From contig NZ_VOUX01000003.1 in assembly GCF_008011855.1 (NCBI RefSeq), forward strand, positions 1 through 64,000: a stretch of DNA of 64,000 nt, read 5' to 3'. Each line of letters opens with the position of its first letter. Position 1 is the stretch's first letter. The notes beneath the pieces were generated by a model. That model was not told where the DNA came from. It was given only the letters and a program-made list of their open reading frames with translations, and did not search any database. A program made the translations under genes and the position numbers. Positions 27,201 to 39,200 of the stretch are shown here, piece after piece. Source of the stretch: Serratia bockelmannii. GTDB taxonomy: Bacteria; Pseudomonadota; Gammaproteobacteria; Enterobacterales; Enterobacteriaceae.

Positions 27201-30200
27201 CTGATCATGTGGCACTGCGAAGCGACCGGTTTGCAGGCTGGTGAGCGAACGACCAGCATGGCGGGGTTGGGTTTTGACGCCAGCGTTTGGGAAATCTGGC
27301 CGACGTTGACGCAGGGGGCGACGCTGCTGCTGCCACCGGCAGAGGCGGCGGGCAATGGCGAAGCGCTGCTGCAATGGTGGCGTGGCAGCGGTGTGCAGGT
27401 CGGGTTTATGGTGACGCCGCTGGCTGAGATCGCACTGATGGGCGAGATGCCTGCCGATCTGCGGATGCTGCTGATCGGCGGCGACAGCATTCGCCGCTGG
27501 CCGCTGCCGGCGCCGCCTGGTGTAACCATTGTGAATAACTATGGGCCGACGGAGACGACCGTGGTAGCGACTTCGGGCGAGCCGGCGGTCGGTACGGCGA
27601 TGCCGTCTATCGGCCGGCCTATCGCCAACGGCCGGGCGTACTTGCTGGATGACGATGGCCAGCCGGTACCGCTGGGCGCCGTGGGTGAACTGTATATCGG
27701 CGGCGCGCAGGTGGCGCGCGGTTACCTGAACCAGCCGGCGCTGACGGCGGAGCGTTTCCTGGCCGATCCTTTCGCGCCGGGCGACCGCATGTACCGCACC
27801 GGCGATCTGGCGCGCTATATGCCGGATGGCAGCCTGGAGTATCTGGGCCGCAACGATCTGCAGGTAAAAATTCGCGGCTTCCGCATTGAATGCGGTGAAA
27901 TCGAGTCGCAGCTGGCTATGCATGCCGCCGTGCGCGACGCGGTGGTGGATGCGCTCACGGATGGCGAAGGCGACAAACGTCTGGTGGCCTGGATCGTGCC
28001 GCAGCCGGAGGCGGAGCGTGAGGCGCTGGCGCAGACGTTGCGCCGGGCACTCGCTACAACGTTGCCGGATTATATGGTGCCGACGGCCTTTGTGTGGCTG
28101 GAGGCGCTGCCGCTGTCGCCGAACGGCAAACTGGATCGGCGCGCGTTGCCGGTACCGGCGCCGGACGCCGCCATGCGCGAAGCCTATGTCGAGCCACAGG
28201 GGGAAACCGAAACGCTGCTGGCTCAGATTTGGCAGGGGTTGCTGAGCGTTGAACGCGTGGGGCGTCACGACAACTTCTTCGAGTTGGGCGGCCATTCGCT
28301 GCTGGCGGTGAAGCTGATGGCGCAGCTGCGCCAGGCCGGGCTGTCGGCGAGCGTTCAGGCGCTGTTCTCCACGCCAACGCTGTCGGCTCTGGCGCAAACG
28401 CTGGTGTCGCAGCAGCGGATTCAGGTGCCGGAAAACGTGATTGCGCCGGGCTGCCGTGCAATCACGCCGCAGATGCTGCCGCTGGCCGATCTGACTCAGG
28501 CGGAGATCGATCAGATCGTCGACGGTGTGGAGGGGGGCATCGACAACGTACAGGATATCTACGCCCTTTCCCCGTTGCAGGAAGGGATCTTGTTCCACCA
28601 CATGCTGGCGGAAGAGGGCGACCCCTACCTGCTGTCGGCACTGCTGCGTTTCGACAGCCGGGCGCGTTTCGATCGCTGGCTGGCGGCGATGCAGCAGGTG
28701 GTGGAGCGTCATGACATTTTGCGCACGGCCTTTGTCGGTGCGGGGCTGTCCGAACCGGTACAGGTCGTCTGGCGTCGGGCGCGTTTAGCGGTGATCGAGC
28801 TGGCGCTGGATCCGGCCGAGGGGCCGGTCGGCCGTCAGCTGGAAGCGCGCTTCGACCCCCGACGGATCCGGCAGGATCTGACGCGGGCACCGCTGCTGTA
28901 TTACGTTATCGCCGAAGAGAGCGACGGCAGCTGGTACGTCTTGCAGCAGTGGCACCACCTGATTGGCGACCACTCGACGCTGGCGATGATGGGAGAAGAA
29001 GTCAACGCCATTCTGGCCGGGCGCGGCGATACGCTGGGCTGCGCGCAGCCGTTCCGCAATGCGGTGGCGCAAGCGCGTTTGGGGCTCAGCGAACAGGAAC
29101 ATGAGCGTTTCTTCCGCGGCATGCTGGCGGATATCGACGAACCGGTGCTGCCGTTCGGGCTCGGCAACGTACACGGCGACGGACAGTGCGCCAATACCGG
29201 CCGTCTGGCGCTGGCGCCTGCGCTGAATGCCGGCCTGCGTCGACAGGCGAAGCGGCTGGGCGTCAGCCTGGCCAGCCTGTGTCATCTGGCCTGGGCGCAG
29301 GTGCTGGCGCGCACCAGCGGGCGTGATGCCGTGGTGTTCGGCACGGTGCTGCTGGGCCGCATGGAATCGGGCGAAGGCGCCGACCGGGCGCTGGGGCTAT
29401 TCATCAATACGCTGCCGCTGCGGCTGGATATGGACGGGCGCAGCGTTGAGGCGTCGGTGCGGCAGGCGCATGCGCGCCTGAGCGGCTTGCTGGCGCATGA
29501 GCACGCCTCGCTGGCGTTGGCGCAGCGCTGCAGCGGCGTGAAAAGCGGTGCGCCGCTGTTCAGTGCGCTGCTGAACTACCGCCACAACGACGGGGAAGCC
29601 TTGGCGCTGCCGGAAGGGGTCAGCCTGATCGGCGCGGACGAACGCACCAACTACCCGTTCGTGCTGTCGGTGGACGACGGCATGGATTCGCTGGCGTTGA
29701 CGGCGCAGGTCATCGACCCCATCGAAGCCTCGCGGGTGTGCCGCTATATGCAACAGGCGTTGACCGCTCTGGTGAATGCGCTGGAACACACACCGGAAAT
29801 GCCGGTACGTGAACTGTCGATTCTGCCGGACGACGAGTACGCCTTGCTGATCAATGGTTGGAACGCAACGGCACAGCCTTATCCGCAGGACGTTTGCCTG
29901 CATGGGCTATTTGAAGCGCAGGTGCGCCGCACGCCGGACGCCGTGGCGCTGGTTTGCGGCGACGCCGAACTGAGCTACGCCCAACTGAACGCGCAGGCCA
30001 ATCGCCTGGCGCACGCGCTGATGCAGTGCGGCGTCGGGCCGGATTGCCGGGTGGCGGTGTGCGCCGAGCGCAGCCTGGCGATGGTGACGGCATTGTTCGG
30101 CATCCTCAAGGCCGGCGGCGCCTATGTGCCTCTGGATCCGGCTTATCCGGGCGAACGTCTGCAATATATCCTGCAGGACGCCGATCCGGTGCTGCTGCTG

Positions 30201-33200
30201 GCAGACGCCGCCGGCCGCGCGGCGCTGGGCGAACACGCGGTGCCGCTGCTGGCGCTGGATGAACCGTTGCCGGACGATCTGAACGCCGATAACCCGGCGC
30301 CGCGCGCGCAGCCCAATCATTTGGCCTACGTGATTTATACCTCCGGCTCGACCGGAAAACCGAAAGGCGCGATGAATGAGCATCGCGGCATCGTTAACCG
30401 CCTGATCTGGATGCAGCAGGCTTATGGGTTGACGCCGGCGGATACGGTGCTGCAGAAAACGCCGTTCGGCTTCGACGTCTCGGTGTGGGAATTCTTCTGG
30501 CCGTTGATGTATGGCGCGCGCCTGGTGATGGCGCGCCCGGAAGGCCACAAGGATCCGGAGTACCTGAGCCGTGCCATTGAACAGTATGGCGTGACAACGC
30601 TGCACTTTGTGCCGTCGATGCTGCAAAGCTTCCTGCTGTATGAAGGCGCGAGCCGCCGCTGTGGGCAGGTGGTGCGCGTCATGTGCAGCGGCGAGGCGCT
30701 GCCCGCCTCGCTGGTGGCGGAGTTCTACCGCCAGATGCCGCATGTCGAGTTGCATAACCTCTATGGTCCGACCGAAGCGGCGGTGGACGTGACCGCTTGG
30801 CACTGCACCCGCCAACCCGGGCTGGTGTCGGTGCCCATTGGGCGGCCGGTGGCCAATACGCGGATCTATCTGCTTGATGAACAAGGGCAGCCGGTGCCGC
30901 TGGGGGCGGTTGGCGAGCTGTATATCGGCGGCATCCAGGTAGCGCGCGGCTATTTCAACCGGCCTGAACTGACGGCGGAGCGCTTCCTGGCCGATCCGTT
31001 CGATGCCGGCCACGGCGGCCGCATGTACCGCACCGGCGACGTGGCTCGCTACCTGCCGGACGGCAATATCGAGTATCTGGGCCGCAACGATCAGCAGGTG
31101 AAGATCCGCGGTTTCCGTATCGAATGCGGCGAGATAGAGGCGGTGCTGGCCGCGCATCCGCAGGTGCGCGAAGCCGTGGTGGATGCGCGCGGCGGCGACG
31201 GCGGTGAGAAACGCCTGATCGCCTGGGTGGTGCCGCAGCCAGGTGCCGATGAGGCGTCGCTGGCGGAGGTGCTGCGCCGGCATTTGGCCGACAAACTGCC
31301 GGATTACATGGTGCCGGCCGCTTGCGTGCTGCTGGAGGCGCTGCCGCTGTCACCAAACGGCAAGCTCGATCGCCGCGCATTGCCCGACCCGTCGGGCGAG
31401 GCCTATCGTCGTGAAGCCTACGAGGCGCCGCTGGGGGACGTCGAGCAGCGTCTGGCTGCGCTGTGGGAAGAACTGCTGGGCGTGGATCAGGTTGGCCGCA
31501 ACGACAGCTTCTTCGCCCTGGGCGGCCATTCGTTGTTGGCGGTGCGTTTGGCCAACCGCCTGCAGCAAAGCGGGTTGCCGCTGTCGCTGCAGGCGCTGTT
31601 CGCCAACCCGGTCCTGCAGGCGCTGGCGCGCCAGATCACGCAGGCGGAAAGCCTGCCGCCGATTCTGCCTGCGCCGCGCGATGCGGCCTTACCGCTGTCG
31701 TTCGCTCAGCAGCGCCTATGGTTCCTGACCCAACTGGACGGCATGAGCGAAATTTACCACATGCCGCTGGCGCTGCGGTTGCGTGGGCCGCTGAATCTGG
31801 CCGCCTGGCAGAGCAGCCTCGACGCGCTTTATGCGCGCCACGACGCGTTGCGCACCGTCTTTATCAGCCGCGACGGCCAGCCGCAGGCGCTCATTTTGCC
31901 GATCGCCGGTTTGCCGCTGACAATCCACGATCTGCGCGGCGTCGCGGATGCGCAGGCGCGCGCCGCCATGCTGATACGGGAAGAGGCTGCGGCGCCCTTT
32001 GCTCTGGCCGGGGGCCCGCTGTTGCGCGCCAGCCTTATCCGGCTGAGCGACGAGGAACAGCTGTTCGCGTTGACCTGCCACCACATCATTTCCGATGGTT
32101 GGTCGAACGGCATATTGCTGCGGGAGCTGGGTGCGTTGTATGGCGCGTTGTGTCGCGGCGAACCATCGCCGCTGCCGCCGCTGGCGTTGCAATACGCGGA
32201 TTACGCCCACTGGCAGCGGCAATGGTTGCAGCCGGCGCGGTTGTCGAAGCAGGCCGATTATTGGCGCCAGACGTTGGGCGATGCGCCAGCGCTGTTGACG
32301 CTGCCGACCGACCGTCCGCGCCCGGCGGTGCAGTCATTCGCCGGGGATCGGGTGGCCGTCTCGCTCGATGCCGAACTGACTGCAGCGCTGAGGCAATTCA
32401 GCCTGCGTCAGGGATGCACGCTGTTCATCACGCTGTTGACGGCGTGGAGCGTCGTGCTGTCCCGTTTGTCGGGGCAGCGCGATCTGGTGATCGGCACGCC
32501 GGAGGCCAACCGTCGCCGGCTGGAAACGGAGCCGATGATCGGCTTCTTCGTCAGCACCTTGGCGCTGCGCATCGATCTGTCCGACGATCCGGATTTGTCG
32601 ACGTTGGCGCTGCGCGTGCGCGATACGCTGCTGGCGGCGCGCGATCATGGCGATCTGCCTTTCGAGCAGGTGGTTGAACAGGTGAACCCGCCGCGTCATC
32701 GTGGCCATACTCCGTTGTTCCAGGTGATGCTGAGCTGGCAGGACGGTTCGGTGCACGACATCGGCCTGCCGGGGCTGCAGGCGGAAGCGATCGATGCCGG
32801 CTATGCCGCGGCGAAATATGACATGACGCTGGATCTGACCGAGATCGGCGAAGAGATCGCCGGTTCGCTGTATTACGCCACCGCGCTGTTCGATCGTGAA
32901 ACCGCCGAGCGCTACGGGATCTATCTGCGCCAGGTGTTGCAGAGCATCGCGTTGGCGGCGCCGCAGCCGGTTTCGCAGCTTGCGCTGTTGCCGCAGAACG
33001 AACGGCAGCGGTTGTTGCATGGCTGGAACCGGACGCCGGACGAACCGCGGGCGGATCTCTGCCCGCACCATCACCTGGAGCGGCTGGCGCTGCGCACGCC
33101 AGAGGCGATCGCCGTGGTGTGCGGAGAAGAACGCCTCAGCTATCGGGCGCTCAATGAACGAGCCAACGCGTTGGCGCAGGTGTTGATCGCGCGCGGCGTC

Positions 33201-36200
33201 GGGCCCGATCGTCTGGTGGCGCTGTGTGCGGAGCGCAGCACGCCGATGCTGGTCGGGTTGCTGGCGATCCTGAAAGCGGGCGGCGCCTATGTGCCGCTCG
33301 ATCCGGCTTATACCGGCGAACGTCTGGAGTACATTTTACACGATGCCCGGCCGGTGTTGCTGCTGGCCGACGCCGCAGGGCGTTCGGCGCTGAGCGGGGC
33401 TGATGTGCCGACGATGGCGCTGGAGGAAGACTGGGGCACCGAGGCCGCCAATCCGCAGGTTGCGGGGCTGACGGCGGCCAATCTGGCCTATGTGATCTAT
33501 ACCTCCGGATCGACCGGTAAGCCGAAAGGCGTGATGGTGGAACACCGTCAGGTTGAGCGCCTGTTTACCGCGACCGACGCCGGTTTCGGCTTTGACGCCG
33601 GGGATGTCTGGTGTCTGTTCCACTCGTTCGCCTTCGATTTCTCGGTATGGGAAATCTGGGGCGCGTGGCGCCACGGCGGCCGGTTGGTGATCGTGCCGCA
33701 GGAAACGGCGCGCTCTGCCCCCGCGTTCTATCAGTTGGTTTGTCACCAGGGCGTGACGGTGTTGAATCAGACGCCAAGCGCCTTTAAAGCGTTCATTCAA
33801 GCTCAGGACGACACGCCGCATCGGCTGCGCTACATCGTCTTCGGCGGCGAAATGCTGAATCCGGCCGATTTGGCGCCGTGGTATGCCCGTAATCGGCCGG
33901 ACGCGCCGCGGTTAATCAATATGTACGGCATAACGGAAACGACGGTGCACGTCACCTACCGGGAAATGTCTCCTGCGGACATCACCGGCAGCGGCAGCCC
34001 GATCGGCCGCCGCATCCCGGATCTGCGCCTGTATCTGCTTGACGAACACGGTCAGCCGGTGGCGCAGGGCGCAGTGGGTGAGCTGTATGTCGGCGGGCTG
34101 GGCGTGGCGCGCGGCTACCTGAATCGGCCGGAGCTGAATGCGCAACGTTTCCTCGACGATCCTTTCGTGGCGGGAGAACGGATGTATCGTGCCGGCGATC
34201 TGGCGCGCTATCTGCCGAACGGTGAGCTGGAGTACCTGGGGCGCAACGACCAGCAGGTGAAAATTCGCGGTTTCCGCATTGAGTGCGGTGAGGTGGAGGC
34301 GGCGCTGCTGGACCATCCTGAGGTCCGCAGCGTGGCGGTTGACGCCTGGCAGGACAACGGCGGCGACAAACGTTTGGTGGCCTGGGCGGTGCCGGGCGAA
34401 GGGGGAGATCGGGAAACGCTGGCGCTGCGGCTGCGCCAGCATCTGGCCGGCCGTCTGCCGGACTATATGGTGCCGACGGCCTTTGTGTGGCTGGACGCGT
34501 TGCCGCTGACCACCAACGGCAAACTGGACAAACGCGCGCTGCCGGCGCCTGAGCTGGGGGCCGCCGCGCGCGCCGTTTATGAAGCGCCGGCCAATGAACG
34601 AGAACGCCTGCTGGCGTCCATTTGGCGTCAGTTGCTGAATGTTGAACGCGTCGGTCGTCATGATGATTTCTTCGCTCTGGGTGGACATTCGCTGCTGGCG
34701 GTACAGTTGGCCAATCGGGTACAGCAGGCCGGCTGGCGGCTGCCGCTGTCGGCGCTGTTCGCTGCGCCGGTGTTGCAGGCGCTGGCGCAGTGGCTGGAAC
34801 GGGAGGGGGCGGCGCCGCCGACGGCCATCGTGCCGACCCCACGTCACGACGCATTGCCGTTGTCGTTTGCCCAGCAGCGGCTGTGGTTCCTGAGCCAAAT
34901 GGGCGGGATCGGCGAGACTTACCATATCCCTCTGGCGTTGCGCCTTGACGGCGACCTGGATGCGCCGGCGTTCCAACGCAGCCTCGACGCGCTGTATGCC
35001 CGCCACGAAGCCTTGCGCAGCGTGTTTGTTTGCCAGGATGGGCAACCTCAGGTGCGGATCTTGCCGGAGGCGGCCATGCCGCTGGCGCATCACGACTTGC
35101 GCGGCGAGCGTCATGCGGAGCAACGTTTGCACGCGCTAGCCGAAACGGTGATGAAAGCGCCGTTCGATCTGGAAAGGGGGCCGCTGGTGCGGGCTTGCTT
35201 GCTGCAAGTGAGCGAGCGGCGGCATCTGTTCCTGCTGACCTGCCACCATATCGTTTCCGACGGCTGGTCTACCGGGATCCTGATGCGGGAGTTGAGCGCA
35301 TTGTATGGCGCCTTCCAACGCGGTGAACCGTCTCCGCTGCCGCCGCTGGCGGTGCACTATGTCGATTATGCCGTTTGGCAGCGCCAGTGGCTGACGCAGG
35401 AACGGTTGGCCGAGCAGGCGGCGTTCTGGCGCCAGACGCTGGGCGATGCGCCGGCGCTGCTGACGCTGCCGACCGATCGGCCGCGTCCGGCGATGCAGTC
35501 GTTCGCCGGCGGCGAGGTGCCTCTGGTTATCGACGCGGCGCTCACCGACGCGCTGCGGCGGTTGAGCCGCCAATACGGCGGCACGCTGTTCATGACGGTG
35601 CTGGCCGCCTGGAGTTTGGTGTTGTCCCGCATGGCCGGCCAACCGCAGGTGGTGATTGGCACCCCGGAGGCCAACCGCAGCAGGCTGGAAATCGAACCGC
35701 TGGCCGGCTTCTTCGTTAGCACGCTGGCGATGCATGTCGATCTGCGCGGTGAGCCGACGCTGAAAATCTTGCTCGAACGCGTGCGCGAGACGGTATTGGC
35801 GGCGCGGGAAAACGGCGATCTGCCGTTTGAACAGGTGGTGGAGGTGGTCAATCCGCCGCGCCAGCTGGACGCGACGCCGCTGTTCCAGGTGATGCTGGCC
35901 TGGCAGGACGGCTCGGTGCGCGATATCGCATTGCCGGGCCTGCAAACGACGGATGCCGGGCTGAGCTATGACGTCGCGAAATTCGACATGACGCTCGAGT
36001 TGGCGGAAAGCGGCAGCGGCATTGTCGGCTCGTTGAACTACGCCAGCGCCTTGTTCGATCGCGACACGGCGGTGCGCTACGGCGCGTATCTGCAGCAGGC
36101 GCTGCGAGCGATGGCGGCGGATCTTGACCAGCCGGCGGCGCGCGTCGATCTGCTGCCTGCGGCCGAACGTCAGCTGCTGCTGCACGAGTGGAACCGCACC

Positions 36201-39200
36201 GAGCGGGCGTATCCGGCGCAGGCGTGCGTGCATCAACTGTTCGACGAGCAGGCGCGGCGCACGCCGCAGGCGACGGCGTTGGTCGATGGCGAGCAGCTTA
36301 TCTGCTACGCACAGTTGGCGGAGCACGCCAATCGGCTGGCCTGGCGCCTGATTAAGGCGGGCGTGGAGCCCGGCCAGCGCGTGGCGGTCCGGTTTGAGCG
36401 CAGCGCTGCCCTGGTGATCGCCCAATTGGCGATCCTTAAGGCCGGTGCTGCCTATGTGCCGGTTGATCCGCAGCTGCCGGCCGGCCGCCAGAACTGGATC
36501 ATCGCCGACAGCGGTGCAGTACTGTTGCTGAATGGCGGCGAGGACGACGCGCAGATCGGCGTCGGCGTCGCTCGTCTGCCTCAAAGCGATGACGCGGACC
36601 TGCCGTCCGATGCGCCGATATTGGCGAGCAACAGTCTGGATCTGGCCTACATCATGTACACCTCCGGCTCAACCGGTAAGCCGAAAGGCGTGATGGTGCC
36701 GCATCAGGGGATCAACCGACTGGTGATCAATAACGGTTATGCGGAGTTCAGCGACTCGGATCGTATCGCTTTCGCCATCAACCCGGCGTTCGATCCGGCG
36801 ACGCTGGAAGTTTGGGGAGCCTTGCTGAACGGCGCCGCGCTGGTGGTAGTGCCGCCGGCGGTCTTGCTGGACGCCTCGGCGTTCGCCGATTTGCTGACGC
36901 GCCAGGCGATTACGGTGCTGGTGCTGCCAACCTCGCTGTTCAATCAGCATGCGCACAGCATTCCCGCGACGTTAGCGGGGCTGAAATACCTGATCAGCGG
37001 CGGCGAAGCGGCGGATCCTCATGCCTATACCCGGGTGCTGAAGGAGGGGGGCCGGGTGCAGCTGATCAACGGATACGGCCCGACGGAAGCCACCACTGCC
37101 GCTACCTCGGCGCACATCACCGTGGCGGCGGGGCGGCACCGTTTGCCGATTGGCCGGCCGATCGGTAATACGCGGGTGTATCTGCTGGACGAACATCGCC
37201 AGCCGGTGCCGCTGGGCGCGATCGGCGAGCTGTATATCGGCGGCGTGGGCGTGGCGCTGGGTTACCTGAATCGCGAAGACCTCACGGCCGAGCGTTTCCT
37301 GGCGGATCCGTTTAACGAGGGAGGCCGCATGTATCGCACCGGCGATTTAGCGCGCTATCTGCCGGACGGCAACCTCGATTACTGCGGACGCAACGATCAG
37401 CAGGTGAAGATCCGCGGCTTCCGCATCGAGTGCAGCGAGATTGAAGTCCTGCTGGAAATGCACCCGGCGGTGCGCGAAGCGGTGGTTGACGTGCGCGGTG
37501 CGCATCCTGCGTTGATCGCCTGGATCGTGCCGCAAGCCGAGGCCGAGGGCCGCGATCTGACCGACGAGCTGCGGCGGCATTTGGCGGCGCAGCTGCCGGA
37601 CTACATGGTGCCGGCGGCCTGTCTGATGCTTGCCGACTTGCCGTTGACCCCGAATGGTAAAGTGGATCGCCGCGCGTTGCCGACGCCACAGGCCGGCGAT
37701 TTTGCGCGCGTGGGCCATGAAGCGCCTCAGGGCGACACGGAAACCCTGTTGGCGGCGATCTGGGGCGAATTGCTCGGTCTGCCGAATGTCGCCCGACATG
37801 ACAATTTCTTCGAGTTGGGCGGGCATTCGCTGCTGGCGGTGAAACTGATCGCGGAGCTGCGTCGCTGCGGCCTGACGGCGAACGTGCAAACGCTGTTTAC
37901 CGCCCCGACGCTGGCCTCGCTGGCGGAGGCGCTGGAGGCGCGCTGCGAAATCGAGATCCCCGAGAACCTGCTGCGGCCGGATAGCGCGCGCATCACGCCT
38001 GAGTTGCTGCCGCTGGCCTCGCTGAACCAGGTTGAGATCGACAGCATCGTGGCGCGCGTGCCGGGCGGGGTGGCCAACGTGCAGGATATCTATGCGTTGT
38101 CGCCGTTGCAGGAGGGGATTCTGTTCCACCACCTGTTGGCGGAACGGGGCGATCCGTACCTGCTGTCTACGCTGTTGCGCTTTGAGAACCGCGAGCGTCT
38201 GGATCGTTGGCGGGCCGCGATGCAACAGGTGATCGATCGCCACGATATTCTGCGCACGGCGTTCATCAGTGAGGCGATCCGCGAGCCGGTACAGGTCGTT
38301 TGGCGCGCCGCCGCGCTGCCGTGGACTGAGCTGACGCTCGATCCGGCGCAGGAGGCGATTGGCGATCAACTGCTGGCGCGCTTCGATCCGCAGCATGCGC
38401 GTCTGGATCTCAGCCGTGCGCCGCTGCTGAACGTCGTGGTGGCGCAAGATAGCGATGGCAGTTGGTGGATGCTGCAGCAATGGCATCATTTGGTGGGGGA
38501 CCATTCCACGGCGGCATTGATCGAAGAAGAGATCGCCGCGATCCTCGCCGGCAAAGGCGCCGAGCTGGGCGCCGCGCCGCCGTTCCGCAATGCGGTGGCG
38601 CAGGCGCGTTTGAGCGTCAGCGCGCAAGAACATGAAACCTTCTTCCGCGCCATGCTGGCGGACATCGAAGAGCCGGTGCTGCCGTTCGGGCTCGGCAACG
38701 TGCGCGGCGATGGCAAGGGCGTCACCACGGCGCACCAGCCTATCGACAAGGCGCTGAACGAACGTCTGCGGCATCAGGCCAAACGGTTGGGCGTGAGCCT
38801 GGCCAGCCTGTGCCATTTGGCCTGGGCGCAGGTCTTGGCCCGCACCAGCGGCCACGACCGCGTGGTGTTCGGTACCGTGCTGCTGGGACGCATGCAGGCG
38901 GGGGAAGGCGCCGAGCGAGCGATGGGGCTGTTTATCAATACCTTGCCGCTGCGCCTCGACATCGGCGATGACGATGTGGCGACGGCGGCGCGCCAGGCCC
39001 ACGCGCGGCTGAGCGGGTTGCTGCAGCATGAGCACGCGCCGCTGGCGCTGGCGCAGCGCTGCAGCGGCGTGGCGGCGGGGATGCCGCTGTTCAGCGCGTT
39101 GCTCAACTATCGCCACAACAACGGCAGCGAGCTGGTGTTGCCGGAAGGCATGACGCTGTTGAGCGCGCAGGAGCGCACCAACTATCCGTTCGTCCTGTCG

